64,000 bases of DNA from Flavobacterium phycosphaerae (GCF_010119235.1 NZ_JAAATZ010000001.1:3006501-3070500), one strand, 5' to 3'. Shown: positions 17,784 to 28,438, numbered from the stretch's first letter. Notes: generated by a model not told the origin, from the letters alone. A program made the numbers and translations.

Positions 17784-18620
17784 ATGAAAAAAGTAATTTT
17801 TGCACTTTCGCTTGTAGCCCTGACCCTTACCTCTTGTGGCTCTAAGAAAAAAATTGCGGCTCTTGAAGCACAAAACAAAGAATGTCAAGATTTATTGAAT
17901 TCAACTACTGTTAAATTGAACCTGTGTCTTTCTGAAAAAGACGCACTTTCAAAACAAAATGACTATTTAAAACAAAACAACTCCGACTTAATTAACAGTT
18001 CAAAAGAAATGACCATGTTAAGTACCAAAGGAGCACAAAACTTAGAAAAATCATTAGAAAGTTTAAAAGAGAAAGACCTTAAAATAACTCGTCTTCAGGA
18101 TGCTTTAACTAAAAAAGACAGTGTTACGTTGGCTTTAGTAACTAGTTTAAAAAGCTCTGTTGGGATTTCAGACCCGGACATCGAAATTAATGTAGAAAAA
18201 GGAGTGGTTTTCATTTCTATTGCTGATAAATTACTTTTCAAAAGTGGCAGTTATACCGTAAGCGACAGAGCGAAAGAAGTTTTGGCTAAAGTAGCTAAAG
18301 TGATTAACAGCCGACCAACTTTTGAATGCATGGTAGAAGGCCATACGGATAATGTACCGTTTACCGGAAACGCTGTATTACTTGACAACTGGGACTTGAG
18401 TGTAAAACGTTCCACCGCTATTGTTAGAGTATTAACCAAAGACTTAGGCGTAAAACCATCACAATTGATTGCTGCAGGTCGTAGCGAGTTCATTCCATTA
18501 GTGGATAACAATACCGCTGATAATCGTGCTAAGAACAGAAGAACCCGAATCGTTGTATTACCAAAAATTGACGAGTTCTATGACATGATTGAAAAAGAAA
18601 TGAAGAATCAGAAGAAATAA
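17784..18620 (+). CDS. OmpA/MotB-family peptidoglycan-binding lipoprotein
   Basis: A 278-residue outer-membrane lipoprotein. The signal ends in the lipobox LTSC (Cys18). A long coiled-coil region (about residues 25-110, starting IAALEAQNKECQDLL) spans the periplasm. The OmpA C-terminal domain follows (about 150-265) with EGHTDNVPF, NWDLSVKRSTAIVRVL and NRAKNRRTRIVV, which binds diaminopimelate in the cell wall. It likely tethers outer membrane and peptidoglycan. It ends at a strong bidirectional terminator. Confidence 0.9.
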   Translation: MKKVIFALSLVALTLTSCGSKKKIAALEAQNKECQDLLNSTTVKLNLCLSEKDALSKQNDYLKQNNSDLINSSKEMTMLSTKGAQNLEKSLESLKEKDLKITRLQDALTKKDSVTLALVTSLKSSVGISDPDIEINVEKGVVFISIADKLLFKSGSYTVSDRAKEVLAKVAKVINSRPTFECMVEGHTDNVPFTGNAVLLDNWDLSVKRSTAIVRVLTKDLGVKPSQLIAAGRSEFIPLVDNNTADNRAKNRRTRIVVLPKIDEFYDMIEKEMKNQKK

Positions 18621-18641
18621 TTCACTGAATAGTTTATAAAG

Positions 18642-18674
18642 AAAAACGTCCCGAGAAATCAGGACGTTTTTTTA
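18642..18674 (+). terminator. Bidirectional intrinsic terminator
   Basis: AAAAACGTCC and GGACGTTTTTTT form a perfect stem around a ten-base loop, with A- and T-runs on both sides. It sits between the convergent OmpA-family and TsaC/YciO genes and can serve both. Confidence 0.85.
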
Positions 18675-18699
18675 TTTTCAGTTATTACACTACAGCATA

Positions 18700-19320
18700 C
18701 TAAAAGATATCCGGATCACCTTTACCTTCACGAAGTACCACCGGTTCATAGCCTGATAAATCGATTATCGTAGACCCTACATTGTCGCCATAACCACCAT
18801 CAATGACCAAATCTACTCGGTTTTGCCATTTCTCAAAAATCAATTCAGGGTCAGTTGAATATTCCAACACCTCATCGTCATCATGTATTGAAGTAGAAAC
18901 GATAGGGTTGCCCAGCATTTTCACAATTTCCAAAGCGATATTATTGTCAGGTACCCGAATACCCACCGTTTTCTTTTTTCTGAATTCTTTCGGCAAATCG
19001 TTATTACCGGGCAGGATGAAAGTGTAGGGTCCCGGCAAAGCTCTTTTTAAAATCTTAAACGTCGAAGTGTCAATTTGTTTCACATAATCGGAAATATTGC
19101 TCAAATCGCTACATACGAACGAAAAATTGGCTTTCTCCAATTTGACATCCTTAATTTTAGCTATGCGTTCTAAAGCCTTTGTATTGGTAATATCACAACC
19201 TAAACCATAAACAGTATCCGTCGGATAAATAACCAAACCGCCATTACGCAACACATCCACCACTTTTTTGATAGCGGCTTCGCTCGGTTTGTCTTCGTAT
19301 ATTTTTATGAATTCAGCCAT
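18700..19320 (-). CDS. Threonylcarbamoyl-AMP synthase family protein (TsaC/YciO/YrdC)
   Basis: A 206-residue YrdC-fold protein. It shows GGLVIYPTDTVYGLGCD, NFSFVCSDLSNISDYV, LPGPYTFIL and VGIRVPDNNIALEIV, the characteristic substrate-binding blocks. TsaC members make threonylcarbamoyl-AMP for the t6A37 modification of tRNA. The short length and the STSIH segment resemble the YciO branch, which flavobacteria carry beside a longer Sua5, so the exact paralogue is uncertain. Confidence 0.87.
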   Translation of the reverse strand: MAEFIKIYEDKPSEAAIKKVVDVLRNGGLVIYPTDTVYGLGCDITNTKALERIAKIKDVKLEKANFSFVCSDLSNISDYVKQIDTSTFKILKRALPGPYTFILPGNNDLPKEFRKKKTVGIRVPDNNIALEIVKMLGNPIVSTSIHDDDEVLEYSTDPELIFEKWQNRVDLVIDGGYGDNVGSTIIDLSGYEPVVLREGKGDPDIF

Positions 19321-19376
19321 AATTGGATTGTTAGACTATTAGATTATTAGATTTTCAGACAGTTTATAAATTGGAG

Positions 19377-21707
19377 TTAGCCTATTACATCCAGTTTGGC
19401 AAATCGCAACAGTAACTTCTTAATCCCTCCTACTTCAAATTTGATTTCTGCTTTTTTATCCGCACCAATGCCTTCTAAATTAAGGACTTCTCCTTTACCA
19501 AAGCGTTCGTGCATTACGATATTGCCTATAGTTAATTTACTGTCAAACAAATTAGTATTGCTCGGGGCATTACCGGATACCGGTTTCAATTTACGAATAT
19601 TTGCCGAAGAAACAGGCTCTTCTCCGTATCTTTTTGGTGGCGTCCCGGCTGTTGGTTTAACCAATCGCATTTTGGATTTATCCATGTCGCCAAAAATATC
19701 CAAATCAATGGTTGGCTTATAGCGATAGCCACCGGCATCGGAAGGATTAATATATTCTAAATACTCATCTTTGATTTCTTCAATAAAACGAGACGGTTCA
19801 GCATCGGTCAATTTACCCCAACGGTAACGCGATTGGGCATAGGTCAAATAAGCTTGATGTTCGGCACGAGTTAAGGCCACATAAAACAAACGACGTTCTT
19901 CCTCTAATTCGCTTCTCGTATTCAAACTCATCGCACTGGGGAACAAATCTTCTTCCATACCAACCACAAAAACATACGGAAATTCTAATCCTTTGGCCAA
20001 GTGAATCGTCATCAAGGCTACTCTATCATCATCGCCGGTATCTTTGTCTAAGTCGGTTGCCAAGGCTACATCTTCTAAAAATTCAGATAAAGCACCACGA
20101 GCACCGTCAATTTCTCTTTGGCCTTCAATGAAGTCTTTGATACCTCCCATCAGGGTTTCAATATTTTCTATACGGGCAATGCCTTCGGGCGTAGCGTCTT
20201 TTTTGAGCTCTTGTACTAATCCTGTTTTCTTAGTTACGTGGTCGGTTAAAACAAAAGCATCTTGCTGTTCGTTAATGACTTGAAAACTCTTAATCATCGT
20301 AACAAAATCCTGCAACTTGTTCTTGGTTCCCGAATTTAGTTTTAAATCAATTTTATCAATATGCTCCATCACTTCAAAAATGGAACGCTTGTAATGATTG
20401 GCTGCTACTGTCAATTTTTCAACAGTGGAATCCCCAATCCCTCGAGCCGGATAATTGATCACTCGAATTAACGCTTCTTCATCTTTCGGGTTAATCACTA
20501 AACGTAAATAACACAACACGTCTTTGATTTCCTTTCTTTGGTAGAAAGACAAACCACCGTATATGCGGTACGGAATGTCACGCTTGCGCAAGGCATCTTC
20601 CATCGCTCTGGATTGGGCATTGGTTCGATACAAAATGGCAAACTGTCCGTTCATCATTTGGTTACGCATCTTTTGCTCAAAGATTTCACCGGCTACAAAG
20701 CGACCTTCTTCCCCATCAGTAATGCTGCGGTGGACTTTTATTTTCGGACCAAAATCGTTGGCCGTCCAAACTACTTTATCGAGTTTGGTTTTATTTTTAT
20801 CAATAATGGAATTGGCCGCTTCTACTATGTTTTTGGTAGAACGGTAATTTTGTTCTAATCGATAGGTTTTTACATTGTCATAATCCTTTTGGAAATTGAG
20901 AATGTTATTGATGTTGGCGCCACGGAAAGCATAGATACTTTGGGCATCATCACCCACCACACATATATTTTGAAATCGGTCAGACAATGCTCTAACGATT
21001 AAGTATTGTGAATGATTGGTATCTTGGTACTCATCCACCATAATGTAGCGGAATCGGTCTTGGTACTTCGCCAATACATCAGGAAAACGGTTTAGCAATT
21101 CATTCGTTTTTAATAACAAATCATCAAAATCCATAGCCCCGCTCTTGAAACAACGCTCCACATAATGCTGGTAAATTTCACCCATTCTGGGCTTTTTACT
21201 CATGGCATCGGCTTCCTGCAATTCCGGATTATTGAAATAGGCTTTAACAGTAATCAAAGAGTTTTTATACGAAGAAATACGACTATAAACCTGCTTGGGT
21301 TTGTAAATATCTTTGTCTAATTGCAGTTCCTTGATAATGGCCGAAATCAAACGCACACTATCCTGCGTATCGTAAATGGTAAAATTAGAAGGATAGCCCA
21401 ATTTCTCCGCTTCTATTCGCAGTATCTTAGCAAAAACCGAGTGAAAAGTACCCATCCAAAGGTTTTTGGCTTCATTGCTCCCCACAATATCCGAGATACG
21501 CTTTTTCATTTCACGCGCCGCTTTGTTGGTAAAAGTCAGTGCCAAAATATTAAACGCATCCACACCCTGACTCATCAAATTAGCAATCCTAACCGTCAAT
21601 ACACGAGTCTTCCCCGAGCCGGCACCGGCAATGATAATCATAGGCCCGTCTTTTTGCAAAACAGGTTCTTGTTGGGCTTCGTTGAGTTGGGAAATGTATT
21701 TTTGCAT
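19377..21707 (-). CDS. UvrD/PcrA-type ATP-dependent DNA helicase
   Basis: A superfamily 1A helicase of 776 residues, for repair and removal of proteins from DNA. Motif I is AGAGSGKTRVL, Ia is ALTFTNKAA, II is VDEYQDTN, III is GDDAQSIYAFRGA, IV is EQNYRST, V is MTIHLAKGLEFPYVFVVG and VI is LFYVALTRA. The C-terminal tail includes the NIVMHERFGKGEVLNLEG segment seen in PcrA tails. It could be named uvrD or pcrA; the tail favours pcrA-like. It is transcribed away from the gene at 22116. Confidence 0.93.
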   Translation of the reverse strand: MQKYISQLNEAQQEPVLQKDGPMIIIAGAGSGKTRVLTVRIANLMSQGVDAFNILALTFTNKAAREMKKRISDIVGSNEAKNLWMGTFHSVFAKILRIEAEKLGYPSNFTIYDTQDSVRLISAIIKELQLDKDIYKPKQVYSRISSYKNSLITVKAYFNNPELQEADAMSKKPRMGEIYQHYVERCFKSGAMDFDDLLLKTNELLNRFPDVLAKYQDRFRYIMVDEYQDTNHSQYLIVRALSDRFQNICVVGDDAQSIYAFRGANINNILNFQKDYDNVKTYRLEQNYRSTKNIVEAANSIIDKNKTKLDKVVWTANDFGPKIKVHRSITDGEEGRFVAGEIFEQKMRNQMMNGQFAILYRTNAQSRAMEDALRKRDIPYRIYGGLSFYQRKEIKDVLCYLRLVINPKDEEALIRVINYPARGIGDSTVEKLTVAANHYKRSIFEVMEHIDKIDLKLNSGTKNKLQDFVTMIKSFQVINEQQDAFVLTDHVTKKTGLVQELKKDATPEGIARIENIETLMGGIKDFIEGQREIDGARGALSEFLEDVALATDLDKDTGDDDRVALMTIHLAKGLEFPYVFVVGMEEDLFPSAMSLNTRSELEEERRLFYVALTRAEHQAYLTYAQSRYRWGKLTDAEPSRFIEEIKDEYLEYINPSDAGGYRYKPTIDLDIFGDMDKSKMRLVKPTAGTPPKRYGEEPVSSANIRKLKPVSGNAPSNTNLFDSKLTIGNIVMHERFGKGEVLNLEGIGADKKAEIKFEVGGIKKLLLRFAKLDVIG

Positions 21708-21914
21708 TTTTTTGGTGCTAAAGTGCTAAGGTTCTTTGGAACTAAATTTTTATATAGAACCGGACAAATTTAATGTTCCTTCGGTTGAATTGCAATACAA
21801 TTAACGCTAATTATCAACATTTCACCTTCCTATTTTTCCTGAGGCATAAAACTTTAAATCAAGGGATTAAAACCTTGTTTCAAAACAACTGTTTGGGTTT
21901 TACTTTGTTTTTCT

Positions 21915-22058
21915 TCGGTACTTGTTCGGTAAAAGACCCATTTTACCGAAGCGCTACCGAACAAGTACCGAACCAATACCGAACAAAACCCCTAAAAAAC
22001 TGCTCAAAGTGGACATTTCAGGACAAAAGCGGACATTTGCGGACAATTGCGGACTTCT
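21915..22058. repeat. Hairpin plus phased 11-bp and 10-bp repeats upstream of the 22116 gene
   Basis: This block fills much of the 408-bp gap between uvrD and the gene at 22116. A perfect hairpin has arms TTCGGTAAAA (21925-21934) and TTTTACCGAA (21941-21950) around the loop gaccca. TACCGAA then recurs four times at 11-bp spacing (21944-21987). Five 10-bp units follow, each with GGAC at the same place (22009-22058), for example GCGGACATTT. TTCGGTACTTGTTCGGTA at the left is the inverse of TACCGAACAAGTACCGAA on the right. The array stops just upstream of a -7 box at 22084. A related block lies at 43531-43654. Confidence 0.8.
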
Positions 22059-22083
22059 GTTCTAAACTAAAAATTTATTCTTT

Positions 22084-22091
22084 TATATTTG
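22084..22091 (+). promoter_or_regulatory. Candidate -7 box TATATTTG
   Basis: TATATTTG matches TAnnTTTG exactly and lies 24 nt before the ATG at 22116. The five 10-bp GGAC repeats end 25 bp upstream, where an activator or repressor of this promoter could bind. Confidence 0.5.
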
Positions 22092-22115
22092 TCAACAAAA
22101 TTTAGCTTTTAGAAT

Positions 22116-22640
22116 ATGAATTCAGATAAACTCCTTGAATTGGCTTTTTACACCTTACCGGCTTTGATTACGGGCGGTGTGGCGTATTATTTCTTCCAAA
22201 TGTTTGTACAAAACGAAGAAAAGAAACGGCATTTTTTGTTGATGCGCGAAAATCAGAAACATTCCTTGCCTTTGCGTTTGCAGGCTTATGAGCGCTTGGC
22301 GTTGTATTTAGAACGCATCAATCCGGCAAAACTGTTGATTAGAGTAGCCCCAAACAACAATGACAAAATGGAATATCAAAATTTATTGATACATCATATC
22401 GAACATGAATACGAACACAATTTGGCCCAGCAAATATATGTAACCGACGAGTGTTGGACGATGCTATTGAAAGCCAAAAATATGATTATTCAAAATATTA
22501 GAACTACAGCTCTGGACACTTCAGTAGCGGATGCCGATAAATTGAGAGAAAAAATACTGAGCAACTTACTTCAGGATGAAGCCGCCACCAATGTAGCGCT
22601 GACATTCCTGAAAAGTGAAGTCAGTCAAGTTTTAGGATAA
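22116..22640 (+). CDS. Conserved membrane-anchored protein of unknown function
   Basis: I do not recognise a characterised family. The 174-residue protein has one N-terminal membrane segment (about residues 9-30), then a charged, helical cytoplasmic part. It includes RLQAYERLALYLERINPAKL and a His/Glu-rich stretch, HHIEHEYEHN (about residues 92-101). No export signal cleavage site is evident. It resembles single-TM hypothetical proteins common in flavobacteria. It is preceded by an elaborate repeat block and promoter box and followed by a shared terminator. Confidence 0.75.
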   Translation: MNSDKLLELAFYTLPALITGGVAYYFFQMFVQNEEKKRHFLLMRENQKHSLPLRLQAYERLALYLERINPAKLLIRVAPNNNDKMEYQNLLIHHIEHEYEHNLAQQIYVTDECWTMLLKAKNMIIQNIRTTALDTSVADADKLREKILSNLLQDEAATNVALTFLKSEVSQVLG

Positions 22641-22641
22641 T

Positions 22642-22673
22642 AAAAAAGCCTTCTCGTTGGAGAAGGCTTTTTT
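22642..22673 (+). terminator. Bidirectional intrinsic terminator
   Basis: AAAAAAGCCTTCTC and GAGAAGGCTTTTTT form a perfect long stem with a four-base loop between convergent genes ending at 22640 (plus) and 22691 (minus). Confidence 0.88.
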
Positions 22674-22690
22674 ATGTTTTAAAATTTGCG

Positions 22691-24469
22691 TTAATTATTA
22701 CGAATAACGTGTGCTACGCCGGTTATAGTATGAGTTATAGGAGTAGGACCAGTAGCAATTTGTTCTGAAAAAGTTCCACTAAAAGTCAAATCAATATAAT
22801 CTCCTACCGCACCAAATTGGCTTAAAGTAAATACTATTGTATTTCCGGTTGGGGAACTGCTGTAGCTAATATTACCTCCTTCAATAAAAAAATCATTAGT
22901 AGTGTATACACCCGGTATATTAGTATTCCCTGATATGTATATTGGTGGCGTAGTAGTATTTGAGGCTAATGAACCCATAATTAGAAGACCCGTATTATTT
23001 GGACCTAAACCACCCGTATTACTACTGTAATAATAAACCGTCGGCTCGTTATCAATTTGATAAGAAATAAACTCGGTTACCGCACTACAAGCGGTTAAAT
23101 TGCCAATATTGGTAACCGGTGAAGTAAAGGTGTAATTGATATCTCCTGTGGTTTGTGTATTCTCATAATCAAAGCCTTGCAACGTAAATGTATTGTTATT
23201 ATTGGCACATACCAAAGTCGAAAAACTAAAAGTACCGTTAGTTACCGCTGCCAGCATACTTTTATTAGCATAGTACATCATCACATAGCCAGTAGTCACA
23301 TTCGTATTGTCGCATTTTACTAAATTTCCTTGTACCAATGTATCTTGTGCCATCGCATTCGTGATTACTACATTAGGTAAGATAGTATTCGCTACAAACG
23401 GCCCTATGGAAGTGGTAGAGATGACATTACCACAAATATCATAAATATTCAGCGTCATGGTTTGATTGGCAGGCACCAACCCGGCAACCTGTCCGTTCGT
23501 AGAGGTCGGTTGAACATATGAAGTAAAGTTAGTGGCATTGACTACCAATCCTACTCCTGCATTGGCAATCGGTTGCCCGGCTGCATCCACTACGGTAACG
23601 GTTAACGTAACTGTTGAAGAAAAAGTATCACAATTCCACCACGAAAAATGACTCACGGTACCCACATATTTATTGCCCACTTTGGTCGCTTCTCCATCTT
23701 CTTTCCAATAGCCCAATGTTTCATCAAAATGCCATAACGGAATAGTCGTTGGCGCTGTGGCCAATTGACTGGCATCAATATCCATAGTAATTTCGGCGGT
23801 ATGTCCTTCGGCCAAGTTTAACTTTTGACCCGAGGTACCCCGCAATTCTACATTCAGCATACCAAACGTTTGCATAACCGCTTGTTTATTCTCTAAAGTT
23901 TGTCCGCAAAGCATACCCGGCATCAATTGGCTGATATTAGCATTAGAAGGCGTTAAGTGAAACATAGCCACAGTAACATCTCCGGTATAGGCATTTCCTG
24001 TTTCATCCTGAAAGGCGCCGTCAAAGGCCACTTTGGTTCCGTTAGGCAAAGCTACTTCGCTCGCTGTATCAGAGGGGATGGTTTGCACTGGGGTGTTAGG
24101 CAGCAACATAATCTTCACATTGTTCTTTCCGGTAGTTGGAACCAAGGAACGAGAACCGTCAATATAGCCTGTTTTTTTAGCGGTGATGTAAGCAAAACGT
24201 TCACGCACTTCAGCATTTTTGATGATAAAAACACCATTAACATCGGTTTGTACAGTAGCATCTCCAATAGTAATATCAGCATTTTGAATAGGTTGGTTGT
24301 TGGTGTCAACTACTTGTCCGATAAAATCGCGGTCGACTTTTCCGCCAAAACCTTGAACAAAGATATCATCGTTGGTATTCCCAAGTCCGGAAGTACCATC
24401 ATTAGGATTACAGCCCGAGAACGTTAGCACTAAAAAAAGAGCGGTTACAAAAAGAACTATTTTTTTCAT
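22691..24469 (-). CDS. Outer-membrane lipoprotein with carboxypeptidase-regulatory-like domain
   Basis: A 592-residue lipoprotein. The lipobox is TFSGC (Cys20). Residues about 45-125 form a carboxypeptidase-D-like regulatory fold (GQVVDTNNQPIQNADITIGD ... TDVNGVFIIKN), a beta-sandwich common in Bacteroidota surface proteins. The middle contains a WHFDETLGYWKEDGEA segment and FSWWNCDTF, typical of a recurring flavobacterial surface lipoprotein class; the rest is Thr/Asn-rich beta-structure. The function is unknown. It is monocistronic, bounded by terminators on both sides. Confidence 0.8.
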   Translation of the reverse strand: MKKIVLFVTALFLVLTFSGCNPNDGTSGLGNTNDDIFVQGFGGKVDRDFIGQVVDTNNQPIQNADITIGDATVQTDVNGVFIIKNAEVRERFAYITAKKTGYIDGSRSLVPTTGKNNVKIMLLPNTPVQTIPSDTASEVALPNGTKVAFDGAFQDETGNAYTGDVTVAMFHLTPSNANISQLMPGMLCGQTLENKQAVMQTFGMLNVELRGTSGQKLNLAEGHTAEITMDIDASQLATAPTTIPLWHFDETLGYWKEDGEATKVGNKYVGTVSHFSWWNCDTFSSTVTLTVTVVDAAGQPIANAGVGLVVNATNFTSYVQPTSTNGQVAGLVPANQTMTLNIYDICGNVISTTSIGPFVANTILPNVVITNAMAQDTLVQGNLVKCDNTNVTTGYVMMYYANKSMLAAVTNGTFSFSTLVCANNNNTFTLQGFDYENTQTTGDINYTFTSPVTNIGNLTACSAVTEFISYQIDNEPTVYYYSSNTGGLGPNNTGLLIMGSLASNTTTPPIYISGNTNIPGVYTTNDFFIEGGNISYSSSPTGNTIVFTLSQFGAVGDYIDLTFSGTFSEQIATGPTPITHTITGVAHVIRNN

Positions 24470-24495
24470 ATAGAGTTAGTATGTTTTAGGTAAAG

Positions 24496-24523
24496 ATAAA
24501 AAAAACCTTCTCAATGAGAAGGT
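24496..24523 (-). terminator. Intrinsic terminator downstream of acs
   Basis: On the minus strand, ACCTTCTC and GAGAAGGT flank a short loop, followed by eight T residues. It lies about 25-50 nt after the corrected acs stop at 24547. Confidence 0.82.
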
Positions 24524-24546
24524 CTATTTTTACAATTTATTAGAGA

Positions 24547-26452
24547 TTATAGTTTTCCGTTTTTAATTTCCTCGACAATTTCGGGATTAAGCAGTGTACT
24601 GATATCGCCAAAATTAGACAAGTCCCTTCGGCAATTTTTCTTAATATACGGCGCATAATTTTACCGGAACGCGTTTTGGGCAAGCCTGAAACAAATTGGA
24701 TTTTATCTAATTTAGCAATCGGTCCCACTTGATCTGAAATTAATTGGTTAATCTCTTTGGCTAAGTTTTCCTGATTACGGCTTTCTCCGCTCTCTTTCAG
24801 AATGACAAAACCATACAGCGCATTACCTTTAATATCATGAGGGAAACCTACAATAGCACTTTCTGCTACCGCCGGGTGTTCGTTGATAGAATCTTCAATT
24901 GGAGCTGTTCCTAAGTTATGTCCGGAAACAATGATTACATCATCTACTCTACCGGTAATTCTGTAGTATCCCACTTCATCTCTTAACGCACCGTCACCGG
25001 TAAAATATTTACCCGGAAAAGCCGAGAAGTAGGTTTCTTTAAAACGTTGGTGATCCCCCAAATGGTTCTGGCCATTGACGGCCATGGGAATTTAATACAC
25101 AAACTGCCGGTTACTTGGTTACCTTCTATTTCGTTACGCAATTCATCCATCAAGACCGGTTGAATTCCGGGTAAAGGTAAGGAAGCATAAGTTGGTTTAG
25201 TGGGTGTTACAAACGGTATCGGGGAAATCATAATCCCTCCGGTTTCGGTCTGCCACCACGTATCTACCAATGGGCAACGCTTACCTCCAACATGGTCATT
25301 GTACCAGTGCCAAGCCTCTTCATTAATAGGTTCCCCTACTGAACCGATAACTTTTAAAGTACTTAAAGGAAATCGCTGCACATAGTCTAAATTCTCTTTA
25401 GCCAAAGCACGGATAGCGGTTGGTGCTGTGTAGAACTGTGTTACTTTATGCTTTTCGATGACTTCCCAAAAACGGCTGAAATCAGGATAAGACGGTACTC
25501 CTTCAAAGATAACGGTCGTAGCTCCGTTTAATAAAGGGCCGTATAAAATATAGGAATGTCCGGTAATCCAACCAATATCGGCGGTGCACCAAAAAATATC
25601 ATTCTCTTCGTAATTGAAAACATTTTTAAAAGTATAGGCTGTGTACACCATGTATCCTGCGGTGGTATGCAACATCCCTTTTGGTTTCCCGGTTGACCCT
25701 GAGGTATATAAAATAAATAAAGGATCCTCAGCATCCATAATTTCGGCTACATTGTTCGGAATGGCTTCATCCAGTAAAGGCTGTAACCAAAGGTCGCGCC
25801 CTTCTTTCATAGTAACCGCAGTGTTGGTTCTATTCACCACTAATACTTTCTCTACACACGGGCATTTTTCTAACGCTTCATCCACAATTCCTTTTAAGTC
25901 AATGGCTTTATTGCCACGATAACTTCCGTCAGACGTGATGACCATTTTACATTCGCTGTCATTAATACGAGCCGCCACTGCTGATGCTGAGAAACCGGCA
26001 AATACTACGGAATGTATGGCTCCGATTCGGGCACAAGCCAAAACGGTAATGGATAACTCAGGAATCATGGGTAAATAAATACAAACTCGGTCTCCTTTTT
26101 TAATACCCTGATCGCGAAGTACATTGGCCAGTTTAGAAACTCGGGCATACAACTCATTATAGGTAATATGCTGTGCGGCTTCGTCCGGATTATTGGGTTC
26201 GAATATGATAGCGGTTTTTTCGCCCCGACGAGCCAAATGCCTGTCGATACAGTTTTTAGTGATGTTTACTTTAGCATCTAAAAACCACTTGAACTTGGCC
26301 TCCTGAAAATCAAATTCAAAAACCTTTTCCCATTTTTGGTACCAAGTAAAGTTTTCATCGGCTATTCTATCCCAGAACTTTCGGGGTTCACGGATAGATT
26401 TTTTATACATTTTAAAATAATGCTCTAAATTCAGTATTTTGTAGTAACTCAT
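24547..26452 (-). CDS. acs: Acetyl-CoA synthetase (two single-base frameshifts)
   Basis: Activates acetate to acetyl-CoA through acetyl-AMP. Motifs are the P-loop [22 protein letters not shown] and the acetylatable-lysine motif [14 protein letters not shown]. Two frame breaks are present: at the G5 run (plus-strand C 25055-25059) and the G3 run (24624-24626). Adding one base at each gives a continuous 635-residue protein ending [13 protein letters not shown], the normal length. Both breaks fall in short G runs and look like sequence errors. It follows the prpE-like gene after 88 nt. Confidence 0.9.
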
Positions 26453-26540
26453 TGTTAATCTTATTTTATAATCAATTTCTAAGTGTAAATATAACTATTA
26501 TGCTGCTGCTTGATTCAAATATCTTGCTAAGTTAGTATAG

Positions 26541-28438
26541 CTATTTTTTAAAACTTCCGATTTTATCTTTTTCAAAATCAGCTCTTATTTCATCAATGAT
26601 AGCTTCGTCATCTATAGTAGACGGGATTTGAAAGTTTTCACCATCAGCTATACTTCTCAAAAGCTTTCTCAAGATTTTTCCGGAACGGGTTTTGGGTAAC
26701 CGTTGCACAATCACCACATCACGTAATGCGGCAACAGCTCCTATTTGCTCGCGCACCAATTGCACGACTTCATGTTGCAACTGAAAATGCTCAATAGCTT
26801 CTCCCGACTTGGTTACCACCATGGCTAACGGCACTTGCCCTTTCAACTCATCATTAATACCAATGACAGCACATTCAGCTACCGAATGATGCGAAGCCAC
26901 TATCTCTTCCATCTCAGCGGTAGACAGGCGGTGCCCAGCTACATTGATTACATCATCAACCCTTCCGGTAATGAAAATATACCCTTCTTCATCCTTATAT
27001 CCGCCATCTCCGGAGAAATAGAATCCCGGAAACTTATTGAGATACCCGGCCTGAAAACGCTCAGTATCCCCCAGATGTTTAGTAAAGTCCCGGGAGGCAA
27101 CGGCAATTGAATTACTACATAGCCTTCTTCATTGGCTGACAACTCCTGACCATTTTCACCCAGTATTTTAATATTATAACCCGAAACCGCTTTACCCGAA
27201 GAACCCGGTTTGATAGACAAATACTCCACACCCATCATATTGCATATCATAGGCCAACCTGATTCGGTTTGCCACCAATGGTCGATAGCCGGAATCGGAA
27301 TATGTTCTCTGTACCATTCTAAGGTGGCCACATCGCAACGTTCACCGGCTAGGAATTGTGTTCGCAGACTTGATAAATCGTATTGCTTGATAAAGTCTCC
27401 GTTAGGATCTTCTTTTTTAATAGCGCGTATGGCTGTGGGTGCTGTAAACATGACGCTTACTTTGTGTTCGGCAATCACTCGCCAAAACGTACTCGCATCC
27501 GGAGTTCTGATAGGCTTGCCTTCAAACAGCACAGTAGTATTTCGGTTGATTAGCGGCCCGTAGACAATAAAACTATGTCCCACTACCCAGCCCACATCAG
27601 AAGCGGCCCAAAAGACCTCATCTTGTTGGACACCGTAAATGTATTGCATTGAAAACTTCAGGGCTGTGGCATAACCACCGGTATCTCTGACGATTCCTTT
27701 GGGTTTTCCGGTGGTACCCGAAGTATATAAAACATACAGCGGATGTGTGCTGTCAACCGGAACACAAGGCGTTTCCTCAGAACCATACACTAAAGCATCA
27801 TAATCGACATCGTATTTCTTAAACGGGATTCTCGCGCCCAGTTTGCGGTTCAATACCACCACTTTTTTAGGTTTGTATTCGGCCAATGCAATGGCTTCAT
27901 CCACTAAGGGCTTGTAGGCAATCAAGCGGTCTATTTCAATTCCGGAAGAAGCCGTTAGGATTACTCTGGGTTTACAGTCATCAATTCTAATAGCCAATTC
28001 ATGCGGGGCAAAACCCCCAAATACTACGGAATGCGTCACTCCAATTCGGGCACAAGCCAACATAGCAAAGGCCGCTTGCGGAATCATAGGCATATAAATC
28101 ACAGCGGTTTCGCCGGTTTTTAACCCCAGCGATAATAACCCTCCCGCCAATCTGGCTACTTCCGATTTTACTTCGTTGTAGGTATATTTCTTTACGGTTT
28201 GCGTCACCGGTGAATCGTAAATAATGGCAATTTGATCACCGTGACCGTCTTGTATGTGCTTGTCTAAGGCTAAATAACACATGTTCAACCGTCCGTCTTT
28301 GAACCAAAGCGGATAATTGTTTCCGTCTTTGGATAAAATAACCGACGGTTTTTGATACCATTCAATGGCATCGGCTTGCTGAGTCCAGAAGGCTTCCGGA
28401 TTATCAATACTTTCTTTATAAAATGTTGCGTAATTCAT
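26541..28438 (-). CDS. Propionyl/acetyl-CoA synthetase, PrpE-like (single-base frameshift)
   Basis: A second ANL-superfamily short-chain acyl-CoA ligase. YTSGTTGKPKGI, the RDTGGY segment and GIEIDRLIAYKPLVDEA resemble PrpE/ACSS3 more than Acs, so propionate is a plausible substrate. HWWQTESGWP and [14 protein letters not shown] complete the active site. The frame breaks near 27084-27086 (T3 on the coding strand; the G5 run next to it is an alternative). One added base gives 632 residues with the expected LGDTERFQAGYL linker. It lies 28 nt after the response regulator gene. Confidence 0.87.

Noticed and set aside
19321..19376. Short TTAGATTATTAG-type repeats before the TsaC/YciO gene
   Set aside because: A few AT-rich units in a 56-bp gap; not distinguishable from base composition.
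22009..22058. CRISPR array
   Set aside because: Five decamers in tandem have no spacers of CRISPR length and no cas genes are nearby.
21773..22105. 110-codon plus-strand frame between the helicase gene and the 22116 gene
   Set aside because: It runs through the hairpin and both repeat arrays, has repeat-derived composition and no recognisable domain. I treat the region as regulatory or repeat sequence.
24547..28438. acs and the prpE-like gene as pseudogenes or as four separate genes
   Set aside because: All parts are conserved, in order and separated by single-base shifts at homopolymers, so sequence error explains them better than decay.
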